From NCBI GenBank assembly GCA_009809945.1, contig WTPW01000025.1, forward strand, positions 80,429-144,428: a stretch of 64,000 bases of DNA, in the 5' to 3' direction. This document shows positions 1 through 12,206 of this stretch, one piece after another. Source of the DNA: Gigaspora margarita (Eukaryota > Glomeromycota > Glomeromycetes > Diversisporales > Gigasporaceae). The first letter of the stretch is position 1, and every line of letters begins with the position of its first letter. The notes beneath the pieces were generated by a model. That model was not told the DNA's origin and made no database searches. It saw nothing but the letters and a program-made list of their open reading frames with translations. The position numbers and the translations under genes are program-made.

Positions 1-270
1 TTTTTTGTATTTATTTCATTTTTTGATTTTTTTTTTGTATTTATTTATTTTTATTTCATATTTATTTATTTTATTAATTTATTTTATTTATTTATTTTTT
101 TTCTTTTTAACTTTTTTTTATTTTGATTTTTATTTTTCGATTTTTTGATTTATTTATTTATTTTTTTTATTTATTTTTTTTCAGTTTATATTTACTTTTT
201 TATTCCATTTTATATATATATGTATTTTTTTGTATTTCATTTTTATATATATATTTTTTTTTTGTACTTC
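1..270. repeat. T-rich low-complexity tract
   Basis: Runs of TTTATTT and poly-T with almost no other sequence. No gene, hairpin or ordered repeat unit is visible. The stretch from 270 to about 500 is ordinary AT-rich DNA in which I see nothing. Confidence 0.85.
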
Positions 271-499
271 ATCTTTAGTACATAGAAAACCTAGTAAAGC
301 AGTATAAAGGTTGACCCCAAATTGCTTAAAAGAATCATGGAGTAGAAATTCCCATCTGCCTCATAGAAGTAAGTTTGTTTTGGGGAATAGTGAATTATTA
401 TTAGCGAGAAAGTAGGTTGTACAAATCTATATAAGATAAGTATTTTTTAGTATGTTTTTATTGTTATCATTACAACTGAAAATTTTTTTGTTTTTTTTG

Positions 500-1170
500 G
501 ATTTGCAGTATTTTGACATTGTTCTTGCGATAAAGTGATGCTGTTCTTGTAGTGAAGTGATAGCATTCTTGTAGTAATACGATATTGTGTTAAGTAAAGT
601 GATAATTTTGTTTTTTTTTTTGGTTTTGTAGTATTTTGATATTATTTTTGTAGTGAAGTGACAGTATTCTTGTAGTGAAGCGACAGCATTTTTGCGATAA
701 AATGATAATGTTCTTGCAGTGAAGTAATGGTATTCTTGCAATGAAGTAATGGCATTCTTATAGTAATTTGATGGTGTTTTTGTAGTGATTTAACAGGTGT
801 TCTTGCAGTAAAGTGATGCCATTCTTGAGGTGATTCAGCGTTGTGGTAAGTAAAGTGACAACTTTCTTGTGATAACTTAATGATGTTTTGAAGTGAATTG
901 TTAGTGTGTTTGTGCACATTCTTGTGAATTATAGCATTCTTACAGTATTCTTGTATGCATTCTTGTAGTGAAGCGATAGTGTTCTTGACAACATTCTTGT
1001 GGCAATTATATGGCTTTCTTGTAGCAAAGTAATAATATTTGTGTGGTAACTTGGATGGTGTTTTTGTAGTGTGCTTATAGTAAATTGATAGTATTCTTGT
1101 ACATGTTTTTGTAGTGATTTAACAGTATTATTGTAGTAATTTAATGGTGCTATTATGGTGAAGCAATATT
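500..1170. repeat. Degenerate minisatellite, TTCTTGTAGTGAAGTGATAG unit
   Basis: About 25 diverged head-to-tail copies of a unit of about 20-25 bases, with core TTCTTGTAGTGAAGTGAT. Open reading frames on the minus strand (repeating SLQEYxHFTARTL-like peptides) are a by-product of the repeat and are not called as genes. Confidence 0.8.
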
Positions 1171-1308
1171 GTGATAAAAAAAATTATATTTTTGATATAG
1201 AATTATATAATAATTATGTTATATAAAGTTTTTTAATAAATTAAAAATTTTTAAAATCAAATTTTTTTAATTATATATTTTTTATTATCAAAATATTAAT
1301 TATTTTTA

Positions 1309-1914
1309 GGGAATAGAAATTTGTCGCACCCCGTGATTCGACCAATCAAATCGCCCGATTTTGTAGACAAAAAAAAATTTTTTTAAAAAACTAAAAATTC
1401 TACTAGTAAAATATAAGAATAAATAAGCGATAACTATATATATAGTGTAAAATTTTATTCTGAACAACTTTTTCTAAGTTACAAAGATAGATTATCATAG
1501 TAAAAAATGACGTTTTATAAGAAAAAACAAAAATTTCCAACGTTAGCACATATAGAACATTTTTTTTTACTAATTAAATCTATATTTATGTTTACGTATT
1601 ATATGCAAAATTTTACGCTAAATAACTTTTTCTAAGTCAAAAAGGTGGATTGTTTTAGTAAAAAAAAGTTTTATATGTGCTAACTTTTGAAATTTTTGTT
1701 TTTTCTTATAAAACGTCTTTTTTTACTAAGACAATCTATCTCCCTAACTTAGAAAAAGTTGTTCAGAATAAAATTTTACGTTATATGGTGTGCTATTTTA
1801 TATATATTTTACACTTTATTAAGTAAAAACTTTAATTTTAAAAAAATTTTTTTTGCCTACAAAATCGAGCGATTTGATTGGTCGAATCAGGGGGTGCGAC
1901 AAAAAAATATTCCC
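1309..1914. mobile_element. Snapback MITE with TTA target duplication (606 bp)
   Basis: The left end reads GGGAATAGAAATTTGTCGCA and the right end is its imperfect reverse complement (TGCGACAAAAAAATATTCCC). Both ends are flanked by TTA (1306-1308 and 1915-1917). The inverted repeat covers nearly the whole element: each arm carries a copy of AACTTTTTCTAAGT and TTTTATAAGAAAAAAC. A 3-base TWA duplication with G-rich ends is typical of PIF/Harbinger-type elements. The element has no coding capacity. Confidence 0.8.
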
Positions 1915-1920
1915 TTATTT

Positions 1921-2110
1921 TTATATTGATTATATATCTATTATTAACTATTATAGATATATATTGATTATAATCACTATTGATATATTGGTTATATATC
2001 AATTAATAGCTATATCAGATATATATTGATTACTATCACTATCAATAGAAATCGGTAGGGGTGTTGAGTATTGATATATATCTTATTGGTTAGTAATTGA
2101 TATATATCTA
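1921..2110. repeat. AT tandem repeat TATATATTGATTA
   Basis: Irregular repeats of TATATATTGATTATA and TATATATCAATTAATA. Similar TATATATTGAT strings recur at 38110-38235. No other signal. Confidence 0.6.
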
Positions 2111-2272
2111 TATATAAAATTTGCTGATAACATAGATTCAATATCAATAAATTTTATCTAATATTATTTTCTTGTGCTTAATATAAGAAAAAGGTTTAAA
2201 ATCTGTTTAACCAAAAATATTGCTACTAATTTTTCTGTAATATAATAATTAATACTTGTTATTTAATAGATA

Positions 2273-2370
2273 TCGGTGAATACAGTGTATTCCACAGAAT
2301 AATAGTAAAATTATATGGCCTTCGGCCACATGGTTTACTATTATTCTGTGGAATACATTGTGTTCACTGA
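2273..2370. mobile_element. 98-bp snapback hairpin element, TA-flanked
   Basis: Two arms of about 48 bases (TCGGTGAATACAGTGTATTC and its complement) separated by only a few bases (GGCCTTCGGCC at the tip), with TA on both sides (2271-2272 and 2371-2372). This looks like a minimal foldback or miniature element. Confidence 0.75.
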
Positions 2371-2388
2371 TATTCATAAAATAACTAG

Positions 2389-3287
2389 TTTATCCCATGG
2401 GTATGATGTAACAATTTGTGCAACACATTATTCAATAAACTTCAGCAACTGTAGTAATTTAAACTTTATTTCAATAATTGATCTATTTATTTTTTATTTA
2501 AAAAATAAAATGTCAAATGCAAGAAACAGTAATATCACAATAACTGAAGAAATTTTCAAATTACAGAGAATTTCTCGTGTAAAGAATACTACAATAACAA
2601 GTGTATTAAATGGCTGTGCCTCAAAATTTTCATAAAGCTATCAAGTATGAAAACAAATTTAAGAATTTAATTCTTTGAGCTTAAGCTCTCCTATTATCTT
2701 TGGAACTACAGCACATTCAAGACTACTCTTAAATGATATTTTTTTCTTTTAACATTTTAGAACATTAAAAAACATAATAATAATATAAAAATAAAAAATC
2801 AATTAATATTTTAAATATTTAAATAAAACTTTTTTTATTAAATAAAAATCAATAAACATGATAATAATATAAAAATAAAAAGATAAATTAATATTTTAAA
2901 TATTTAAATAAAACTTTTTTTATTAAATAAAAATCAATAAAGTACAAATTTTTTATCTGCCTATAACAAGTTTAAAACCTTTAGGATCTAATAAAGTCTT
3001 TCACCTTCTTACAACAATTTTAAAACCTTCAAACCTAATAAAGTCTTCCATCTGTCTAAAACAATTTTAAAACAAATTTAAAACCTACGATTTAGTAAAC
3101 ATGACTATTTTATGACCTGTAAGAAATATTAAGTCTAGTTGATTACATAATCATGAACTTCGTTCAGATCTTTAAGTTTTTATCACTAGTCTATATGAAA
3201 ATCATGTGTCACATAATTTTCATATAGACCGGTGTGAATAACTTAGCAAAAAAAGCACGGGTTGTTATATAGTACCCATGGGATAAA
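2389..3287. mobile_element. Inverted-repeat element, ends TTTATCCCATGGGTA
   Basis: The left end TTTATCCCATGGGTATGATG continues to AACAATTTGTGC. The right end is GCACGGGTTGTTATATAGTA followed by CCCATGGGATAAA, giving terminal repeats of about 33 bp. The interior holds two 85-bp tandem units (about 2767-2940), about three copies of a 55-bp CTAATAAAGTCTT unit (2950-3110) and a small hairpin (3185-3235). No coding sequence is convincing. A related end (GCACAGCTTGTTACATAAGA) is present at 43176-43210. Confidence 0.6.
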
Positions 3288-4320
3288 TTATTATACTCAA
3301 TAAGTAAACTTAAAATTATTAATTTAGTTCAAAATACATTCATTCAATATCTGCTAATATGCACATGTGAACAAAATTCCTATATACTAACAAAACTTTC
3401 CTAATAATGAAATGGAATAAATAAAGGTAAGCAAAATAATCACTTATTTTATAAATAGATTACAACTTACTAATAAGTATAATTGTGATAAATAAAATAT
3501 TAAATTGAAATATATAAATTGAATTTTTATGCAATAAGTGATTACCTTATTTCTATAGAAAAAGATCAGCACAAAAACAATATGACTTACTCATTTCTAA
3601 CTCGCTTTGAACAATTCAAGTGCCTAGTTTCATATTAAAAAGTTACTCTAGTGATCTGCGTGACAAATCGTGTGACTGATATTGATAAAATATATGTCAT
3701 AGAACACCTACTGCAATATTCGGGTGACTGTTGCAAATCATCGGGGCAATGTCGGATCGATAAATCAAAAAGATAGAAACTGGGTAAATAATAATGAACA
3801 AAAAATTGACTTTACATGGACTAAATAATTTCTATCACTAGGAATCGGGAACCGATGTAAGTTTGAAGCGTAAAATTTATAAAATTTTTATAGATTTTAT
3901 AATTTAACGCCATGGCGATATATCACCAATCTCTAAAATTACATGACCAATATAATAACGCATTAACCAATTAGAATAAATCGTTTGACCAAAAAAACCT
4001 TTAATTTATTAAAATTACATAGCAAACATTAAATTATTGCAGAAATATTATGCAATAATGACAAAAAAACTATTTATTAAGATAATGACAAAAAACTATT
4101 TATTAAGAATTTGTAGAATAACAAAAGTAACAAAATATCCTAAACCTAATTACTTGAAAGAATTTGTCTCGTAAAAGCTCTCAAACATTGTTGCGTAACA
4201 AATGTCTCAAACCCTGACCCTAAAAAATTGTCGCATAACATATCAAATCCTAATCTCACAAACTATTAAACTATTCTCGAAATAGCTTGTCTCTATATTG
4301 TACCAAACAAAAGATCTATA
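3288..4320. other. AT-rich gap, nothing recognised
   Basis: Ordinary AT-rich sequence with a duplicated TGACAAAAAACTATTTATTAAG (4057-4105, second copy slightly changed). I see no gene, RNA or complete mobile element. Confidence 0.5.
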
Positions 4321-5240
4321 AAGTCGTCTAAAAACAAAAATACCAAAAATGTAGATACCGGGACAATGGCTCTAGAATAACGACAACAATGCCACAAAAG
4401 ACAAGCCAAAGAACAGCAACAAAATGAAGGCTCCAAAACCACAGACAATTAAAGTAAAGACACCAAGAACATGATACCAACAATAACTCTAACGACGTGA
4501 TTCCTAAAGAAGTACCAAGAATGACGACATATCAAAGCTTAGGCGAATTGATAAAGCAAAGGAAAGTTAGTAAAAATTAATAATTAAAAAAAACAACAGA
4601 AATAAAGCAAAAGATAAAAAAAAAACCTCCCATAATGATTCTAAAAGCAGTAAAAAACTCCACGAACAACAAAAGACAACGGCACCGGCAAGTATGAAAC
4701 GGAGACCCAACAGTTATATCAACGAAAATTTCAAATACAACAGCACCAAACATGAAATGGCAACCCAATAATTACACACAAACGCAGCACAAGCAACCAA
4801 TATGCGACACCATAAAATGAATCTACCATCAAATGATAAAACCAACAAACGACTACTGTAAAAACTGGTTAGAAAAGGAAGAAAAACAAATGCAATAGCA
4901 AAATAAAATAAAAGGCTATACTTATCAGTAGGATGAACCACAAATGCGATTTCACCAGCGAATGACATGACACCAAAAACGATGATACCGGCAAGTGTAA
5001 AACGAGAACCCAACAGTTATACCAACAAAAGAATCAAATACACCAACTAAAGACTCAAACGTGGCACTAGCAATCATTACGCGACACCAAACAAACTGCA
5101 ACTGTAAAAAAGCTGGTTAGTAAAGTAAAAAAAAAACCAATACAACAACAACAATGACGATGTGAACGGCAAAATACACGACTATAAAAAAAACTGGTTG
5201 GATGTAAGTACTACTAAAGAAAAGAAAGAAAAGCGATAAA
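4320..5240. repeat. A-rich degenerate tandem repeat, period about 250-300 bp
   Basis: Blocks such as CCGGCAAGTATGAAACGGAG (4686) and CCGGCAAGTGTAAAACGAGA (4988), and AACTGGTTAGAAAAGGAAG (4863) and AGCTGGTTAGTAAAGTAAA (5111), recur in order. Hydrophobic minus-strand frames here (4714-5013, 99 residues; 4577-4768, 63 residues) are read from this purine-rich repeat. They show no start context or motif I can support as a gene. Confidence 0.55.
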
Positions 5241-5384
5241 AAAAAAATTTATACTTATATCGTAGATCCATGTAACTGAGGCCAAAAAAAATATATTCTA
5301 TTTTTATTTAGCGAATAGCCGGTTTGTTGATCAAAATAGTCTTGTAATCACGCGTCACGCGTGCAGACAGACATGAATTTTCAA

Positions 5385-5455
5385 AATTATGTTTTTGATG
5401 CAATAGCTTAAAAAAAATCAAAAATGTAATATTGTTGCATCAAAAACGTAACTTT
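5385..5455. repeat. Hairpin, GTTTTTGATGCAATA arms
   Basis: TTATGTTTTTGATGCAATAG faces TTGTTGCATCAAAAACGTAA with a loop of about 30 bases. A degenerate repeat of TTTCGTCATGCGTCAT about 20 bp long follows at 5545-5690. Confidence 0.5.
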
Positions 5456-6709
5456 TGTATCACCATATGTAAACCTTAAAAGTCCTCCGCTACGCTCTGA
5501 ACAATGAAGAAAAGAATAAATAGTCTTATGCTTCATCAAAGTCATCATGGGTTTTGTTATTTATTATGAGTTTCGCCATGCGTCATTGGTTTCGTTATGT
5601 GTCATAGGTTTCGTCATTCGTTATTTCGTCAATTTGAAGTTGCCTGACGAAATGATTTCATCATGCGTCAATGACGCAGGTTGCATCATGCGACAGGCGG
5701 AGAATTTGGTGGGTCGTGCGAATTTTTCTGTTCAAACGCTGGTGGAAACGAAACGGCTTCGCCGTATATGATCTTATACATACTACTTTCGTTCTTCTAT
5801 TATTTAGTTCTTTTATTCCATGCATATGCCATTGTATAACCTTTATTTGTCCTTGATCTCCCACTCCGTACCTTTTTTTAGCACATATTCTGATTATCAC
5901 ATGCTTTGGTCTTACTTGACTTTCGATTAAGCAATTAATCATTGAGGGAGGCACTTGGGAATAATGTAAGATTGTTCTTCTTATACCGGTTCTATTCAAA
6001 TGTCATGTAACTATCTTATTAATACAGTGGAATACGTATAAAAATCAAAATTACATCCTTATCAATCATAAACCATAGGGAACAAATGAAGGAAAAAATA
6101 CAGTGATAAAATATATTGTCAAATTCTTGGATACTGTACAATACCGAAACTCTGTTGCGCTTTTCGAATTTAATTTCTTTCAATTATACTCTGTGAGTGT
6201 CTACGCATCCCAAATGATTATCACAATAGCCTTCGACAATCCCAACTTAATTAAGCATAACCTTAATTTTCTATAATCATCCATATATGGATATGAATTC
6301 TCAAAAATTCTGACAATAAGATGAATTTGTAGAACAAAAAATCCCCCTTGCATTATGCGACTTCCTTTTATATGAATAAATAGTTCATTCTGGTAGTTTA
6401 TTGTAGGCACGTAACAAATTAAGTAAAAATTTCTGCATTTTATTGAAGGCTATAATTTAGGAAATATTTTATTTATAATGTGTTACTTGTTTATGCATTT
6501 CTCTATAATTAGAGATTATTGCCATTTTCATCCGATCAATATACATTGGAAATTTCTAAATTATTAATTCTCCACATGGCATATGGAAATTGTTCCCACG
6601 TCTTACCGTATTTCGTGAAATAACGCGATATTTTGATTATATGGGTGTTATTTGGAATACGCGGATGGGTGTTATTTAGAATGGTGTTATGTTGAAGCTG
6701 TGGTAACTC

Positions 6710-6828
6710 TCCCACAAAAAATTTTACACCTCCCGTGACTTTTATCCAATGCAACCCCTTAGGGTTAGGGTGAGATTAGGGTGAAGTCACGTTAGGGGGT
6801 AAACTCATTTATTAATGTTTTTGTGGGA
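6710..6828. mobile_element. Small inverted-repeat insertion in duplication copy 1
   Basis: CCCACAAAAAATTTTACACC and, about 100 bases on, the imperfect complement ending TTTTTGTGGG. The inner GTGAC/GTCAC also pair. It contains GGGTTAGGGTGAGATTAGGG, which is telomere-like only by chance. Absent from the matching position of copy 2. Confidence 0.5.
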
Positions 6829-6989
6829 AATCTATGGGCGTTTTATGTTGATTATATGGGTGTTATTTGGAATACGAGCATGGGTGTTTTTTAGAATGGT
6901 GTTATTTGGAATACGCACATGGGGGTTATTTTGTGCCAAATAAATATTTCTCTTAAACCTGACTGATATATCATTATCTATTGAAATCC

Positions 6990-7233
6990 GATTTTTACAG
7001 GGCTAACCCAAATTTCCGGGTCGTATGCGTCAGATCTAGGTCGGCGTTTAGCTCTAGTTGTTAGCATGTTCTATAGCAAAATTATCAGCTGGGCATTTTT
7101 TACTTAATGAAATGGGCATGATTTATTAGTAATGATCTTTGGGCAAAATTGATCAATCCGATCCAGCCGAACATGATTCCGATGCACTCCGAAGTATACT
7201 GACCCAGAATTTTGGGGGACCCCCTGTATGAGT
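6990..7233. mobile_element. Non-autonomous DNA element with 9-bp target duplication
   Basis: Flanked by TTGAAATCC (6981-6989 and 7234-7242). Copy 2 of the duplication shows a single TTGAAATCC at 28694-28702 with nothing inserted, so this is a confirmed insertion. Near the ends TACAGGGCTAACCCAAATTT pairs with ATTTTGGGGGACCCCCTGTA and GGGTC with GACCC. The CAGGG...CCCTG ends suggest hAT-like ancestry. The few bases between CAGGG and the direct repeat leave the family open. Confidence 0.7.
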
Positions 7234-7494
7234 TTGAAATCCTAATGTGCGATGTGCGTCATTTTGTGATGTACATGGCGTTATTTGGAAATATTTTTAG
7301 GAGACACAATTTTCTAAATAACAACCACGCCCGTTATTTCGTGAAAATATGGTATAAGATTTTTAGATTTTCTACATCTAGGAAATCTAAAAACCTCAGT
7401 CTCATTATTTACAGATGTATAAACTAATGACACATTGAAAATAAAATACATCTAAATTATCAATCACTTGATCCAAATAGAAATATTTCGTTAT

Positions 7495-7690
7495 CAGTTA
7501 TGCTGTACTTGGGAATTAATAGTTATACTGCACGCTAGAACGTAGCTATGGCGTATGGTTGAACAATAATCATGTCATGCTATACGTTGGAACTTAATAG
7601 GTAGTTATTCTGCACGTTGAAACTTAAATAAATTATTATTAATAATAACAAATTTGTTTATCTCCAATATATTAGTTATGATGTACGCTG
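7495..7690. repeat. Tandem repeat, AGTTATGCTGTACG unit (copy 1)
   Basis: Four or five diverged copies of AGTTATGCTGTACGCTGAAA followed by CTTAAT, about 45 bp apart. The same array lies at 28970-29160 in duplication copy 2, so it predates the duplication. Confidence 0.6.
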
Positions 7691-8252
7691 AAATTTAAAC
7701 CACAATTATGAATAGCTTCTTTATTCTAATGTGAATATTTCCACTGCACGACACAAAAATCTAAAAACAAATTTGATAAAAAAAATCCAATTGGCTGGTT
7801 TAATCAAACATTCCAATAATGTACATCATAAAGTCAATTTAGGGAATGCCAAGAAACCCCAATTACCTTATTTTCGTGTAATAAACTCCATATATGGGAT
7901 ATGCATCTATATTGTTTTCAGGTATTATCAATAAAATGCGAAGTTGATAATTTAGGAATTATTTGATTTCGATATGCCACTTACATATTATACTTTCGTG
8001 ATTGTTATTTTTAGATTTCTTGCACCATACATACGTACAATACTGTATATACTATGTTTTTCCAGATCTTTTATTGATAGATTACCTAGAAATAGCAATT
8101 TTCAAATAATATGTATTTAACATATAATTGCAATTATATAAAAGTGTCCAAATTTCAGAAAAGGTTTCCACAATTATTACTACTAAATTAATAGTTATCT
8201 AAGAAACTGTGTTTCACATTATATATTAATTAATCGATTATTTTTAACAAAA

Positions 8253-9683
8253 ATGGCTGATATCCTTAATCGATAAGCAGTTGAATATGTTATCGTGAAT
8301 CCTCAAAACGCGTTTATTGAAGAAAATAAATATGATAAAGCTAAAAAACTAGAGCTGAGCAACTTGAAAACGGTAAATGTCAAGTAATTAGATATATGAT
8401 CGTGAAATTAAACGAGGAATATAAAGCATATCGAAAAAATTGAAATCTCGTCAAAACTTGCTCGGTGCACAGATTTTTTTATCATTGATTGCTATTTTTC
8501 TTGGCGAATTATTCGCATTTGCAGAAAATTCCAATATAATTGCGAAAATTGGACCTCAGTTATCATCATTATTAGGCGGAATTGCTACGTTAGTTACTAT
8601 TTTTACTGTATATAATAACAGAACTGAGCAGAAATATTATGAATCAAGTAGTGTAACAGAACTCGATGAAAATACGTTCAAACTCATGTATCTGCATATC
8701 GGAAATAAATTTATTAAGCAATATAGTGCAGATTTAATCGAAGATGCTTTTTATCATGAATCTAAGGAAATAAAGGATGCCTTTTTTACATATATTTTAT
8801 TTTGAGATAATTGAGTTTAATCATTTGTTTTGATTTTCGGACTGATCCGGGATTAATTAATGTCACGATTTTGATTGGTCAAATTAACAGGTGATTATCG
8901 GGTAATCTCGTGTTGTGTTGGCCTTACGAGGCCTCTTGTAATTTTTCTTTTACAATTATCTTGATTATTTATTATGCAAATCGACTTTCATTTATAATTG
9001 AAAAATATCGATCATGTCAAAATTTATATAAATCTAATGAAAACTCATTTTTCAAAAAATTGCAAAAAAGGACTGTTTTAATACGTAACACCCCATATGG
9101 TTACAGCGATTACCTTTTATACACATAAGTTGAAACGAAGAAATAATATTTTGACTAGAGAAAAATTTGTTGATATTTCATATTCTATTTTGATTTTTTT
9201 TCATATTCATAATATCACTGTCTTTATCATTTATTATGCAAGATTCTAATCAAAATTATATAGATAAGAACACAGAACAAAAAATTAATGCAATCGATGT
9301 TGTATTTAGGAATAGTTTGGTTTGGATTTATTATTCTTTCAAAGTCATATGATTACACTAAAATTTTATATCCCATACTTTATTCTAAAAAAGGCGCTAA
9401 ACTGAATTCATTGTTTAATTTATTTAAAGCGATTATTTTTTTTATAAATACTATAAATTTGGTTTTATTGTTATATCTTTTTATTATAGGCAGAATTAAA
9501 TATGAAAATGAGGCTCTAAAGAGGGCAAAGATCTTCACATAATTCACTTAAATTTATATTCGCGTTGGGTTAATGACATTGAAATTAATTCTAAACGGAA
9601 TTGTAATTCAACCTCAATGGAATATAGAAAAAACTCCATGTATATATTTTGACATAATTTTAATCAATGATAAATATGTGGAA
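8253..9683 (+). pseudogene. Unrecognised multi-pass membrane protein, decayed copy 1
   Basis: The start ATG at 8253 opens MADILNR and meets a stop at codon 8, where copy 2 has Lys. The best preserved stretch (8440-8805) carries a hydrophobic helix (QIFLSLIAIFLGELFAFA), a second one after QLSSLLGGIATLVTIFTVY, then KYYESSSVTELDENTFKLMY. Two more hydrophobic segments follow near 9190-9240 and 9290-9490 (LYLGIVWFGFIIL; FFINTINLVLLLYLFII). Several frame changes are needed relative to copy 2 (29894). A hAT-like element at 9692 splits the 3' end, which resumes at 11137. I do not recognise the family. The visible plan is a charged N-terminus of about 65 residues, two helices, a soluble middle and two more helices. 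No function is proposed. Confidence 0.65.
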
Positions 9684-9691
9684 GATAAGAG

Positions 9692-11136
9692 TAGAGGTTG
9701 GAACTGATTTTATTTATACAATTCAGTTTAATTTTCTTACCTCGAATCAAATCCAGTTTTAAACCGAATTTAAATAAACTCGAATAATTCGGTTTTGCGA
9801 TTTTAATAAACTCGTAAAACTGAATCAATCTGAATTTAAAATAAACCAGTTTTTTTAGTTGTAATAAACTCATAAATTCAGGTTTACGGATGTCATTCTT
9901 AAATTTTGAAACGATGTACGTACATTATTTCAATCAGTGAAAAATTAAAAAGATAAAATTATATGCTCAAAGAGACAAAAATTATACGACCATTAATAAT
10001 ATTACTTATATCGTAAATGTTCATTTGCATAAGTAAAAAGTGATAAAAATTTACATAAAATTTTATATAAAGAAACTAAAAAAAAAATATAATATAAATT
10101 TGTGTAAATTACGGTTATATTAAAAACAACTGCTTTATAAATTTTAAAAAAAATCACATAATCAATAACAGATAAAAAAGGCACAACAGTAAAAAATTCT
10201 CATGATTAAAATTTTACACTAACACATAGAACGCACTCGCATCTTGTACATAGTAAATTCTTTTGAGCCTGCCACTTGCAAAGTGTAATGTCAGTTTTCA
10301 CTTGAACTGACACCCGAATTGACGGTTTCAATTATTTCTAGGGCTAATGTGCTTTTAAAATACTCTATTTATGAATAACATTAATCATCTACTGTTTGCA
10401 AGATAAACAATACCACATACAAATCCTTTTAATTGCATGTTAAAATTTTATTATCATTATAGCAGTTTGCAAAAAAGGTATAACCCAGTGATTTCGTGAT
10501 GATGATAGCAAAAAATTTCTGAAATTTTAATTCACTATTGATCATAATTTTCAATCAATATCATCTATATTTTATCTGAAATCTTTAAAGTTCTTCAAGA
10601 ATCAAAAAATCTGGCAGATTTCTCATGATTTTATGATTTGCAGAGGTCACACCTTTTTGCAAACCATCATAATTTAATTAAGAATTGACCTAAGATATTT
10701 CTAAATCAGTGAAAATCATGAATGACATAGTTAATTTTTTTTTTAAAACCCGGAGGTAACCCAGAACGGCGTTGGCATACTTTATTAAGACGTAATTAAT
10801 TAAAATCAACCTAAATTGCGAAATAACAATTGTCACAATTTATTAAACCCAATTTTCCAAAATAGTCCAGTTTTATTACAGCTGTTTTCATAAATTCTGG
10901 AACAACTGATAAATTCAGCCAGAATTTATAAAAACAGGCATAAATCTGAAAAATTCAGATTTTATTAAATCTGATTTTTTGGGTTTATTAAATTCGATAA
11001 ATCCAGTTTTATTAAATTCAATTTTTCAGGTTTATTAAATTCGATAAATCTGGTTTTATTAAATCTGAATATCAAATATTCGAATCAGGTTGAATCAGTT
11101 TTAAATTCGAATGCAACAGATTGGTTCCAACCTCTA
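9692..11136. mobile_element. hAT-like non-autonomous element with 8-bp target duplication
   Basis: Ends are TAGAGGTTGGAACTGAT and the complement of TAGAGGTTGGAACCAAT. The flanks are the direct repeat GATAAGAG (9684-9691 and 11137-11144). An 8-bp duplication and YARNG-type ends fit hAT elements. The 1445-bp interior has no transposase and is rich in repeats of TTCAGTTTTATTAAAT and AAACCGAATTTAAATAAAC. It sits inside the coding 3' end of membrane-protein copy 1: joining the flanks once gives a continuous frame ...NDKYVEDKSVTREKDKKSV. Confidence 0.85.
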
Positions 11137-11224
11137 GATAAGAGTGTTACTAGAGAAAAAGATAAAAAGAGTGTTACTGGAGAAAAGGATAAAAAGAGTG
11201 TTACTGGAGAAAAATCAGAGTAAA
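11137..11224 (+). pseudogene. 3' end of membrane-protein copy 1, SVTGEKDKK repeats
   Basis: After the hAT-like element the frame continues as three copies of KSVTxEKDK (27-base unit AAGAGTGTTACTGGAGAAAA + GGATAAA) and stops at TAA. Copy 2 ends differently (HKRYIVNNEN), so the repeat is a private tail expansion of copy 1 or a loss in copy 2. Supported by clean codon periodicity. Expression is unlikely given the upstream breaks. Confidence 0.6.
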
Positions 11225-11225
11225 A

Positions 11226-12206
11226 ATGAATAAAAAAATAAAAATATTAAATTTGTTTATTTCTCTTTTTTTGTTTTTTTTTTTTTCATTTTAATGAAAT
11301 TTTTAGTCTTTACAAGGAAAATATTATTTAACTTATAATATATAGAAACCAATCAATTAGTGTAATTATTTTATAAAAATAATGATCTCTCATCCTTCAT
11401 GTCAACTTATATAGTAGGTGCCTCCTACTTTGAAAACTTTCTAAATATATGATTCCATTAAAAATCATAGTATGTCCTTTATTAAAAAAAAAACTTTGTT
11501 TGTGTCATGTCTATTAATGTTTACTAGATTGTTAGCATTGAAATTTGAAGTATCTTTGAAGTTTATAACCATATTTTCTTCAGGAAATAAAATAGAAATA
11601 TATTCTCTTACATACGTACATCAAATGATATTATATTATACTGAATCAGATCAGGCCTGATGATTGGCAATCCTTATAATAAGGCAGAGTTGGGAATAAC
11701 GGTGCCAAATAATCCTTTTTCATGATGATGGTGCTGATTATTATATTGGTAATGGGGTGGCATTTTACTCTGCGATGCACTTACGTAATATCATGCATAT
11801 GTGCATATGTATAAAAACTATGTCCTGTATTCTCACGAATTTTATTTTAAAATAAGATGCTAATACTCGCGATTGTGATTAACTTAACAAGTAAAGATTC
11901 TACAGAAATACCTGTGAATCCAGTTAATGATCATTGTGACAAGTTTTTTTATATATGTTGTACATTAGGGTGATCATTCACAATTAATATGGTGAGTAGG
12001 CTCTGCTAACGTACAGGATTTTTTTATATATATTAGTTGATGGTGATGACTCAGTAGGTGCTGCGCATAATATCTGTAAATGTAATATGAAAAAAAAATT
12101 TAAAAAGCAATTTTGCCTGACCAGTTTATTTCTAGCATATCCCTGATTAGTTATCTTTTCGATCTGTTGACTTCTGTCAACTGACAAAAAAGAATATTTG
12201 TAGCAG
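11226..12206. other. AT-rich gap with no supported gene
   Basis: A frame of 62 codons at 11472-11660 (hydrophobic, MSFIKKKTLFVSCLLMF...) has no motif or context to support it. Short repeats (AATAATCC / TTATTATATTGGTAATGG around 11690-11760) may be ends of an unrecognised small element. Nothing else seen. Confidence 0.4.

Larger units (their letters stand above)
5705..9683. repeat. Segmental duplication, copy 1
   Basis: Collinear with 26698-31123 over about 4 kb. Shared landmarks in order are GCGAATTTTTCTGTTCAAA (5719/26715), TGTCATGTAA (6001/27230), TTCTGGTAGTTTATTGTAGG, CGTGAAAATATGGTATAAGA (7342/28814) and the membrane-protein reading frame (8253/29894). This copy has gained elements at about 6710-6828, 6990-7233 and 9692-11136 that copy 2 lacks. 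Copy 2 has gained others that are absent here. Confidence 0.85.

Noticed and set aside
427-917. Minus-strand frames of 104 and 91 codons
   Set aside because: They are read out of a minisatellite; the peptide repeats exactly with the DNA unit.
2315-2635. Frame of 106 codons
   Set aside because: Its start lies inside the 98-bp hairpin element and it runs across the end of another element; no motif.
4577-5013. Hydrophobic minus-strand frames
   Set aside because: They follow a purine-rich degenerate repeat; hydrophobicity comes from base composition.
5661-5999. Minus-strand frame of 112 codons
   Set aside because: The matching region of duplication copy 2 does not keep the frame, so selection on it is unlikely.
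6762-6785. Telomere-like GGGTTAGGGTGAGATTAGGG (also about 27046, 34482)
   Set aside because: Too short and impure for interstitial telomere; each lies inside a small element.
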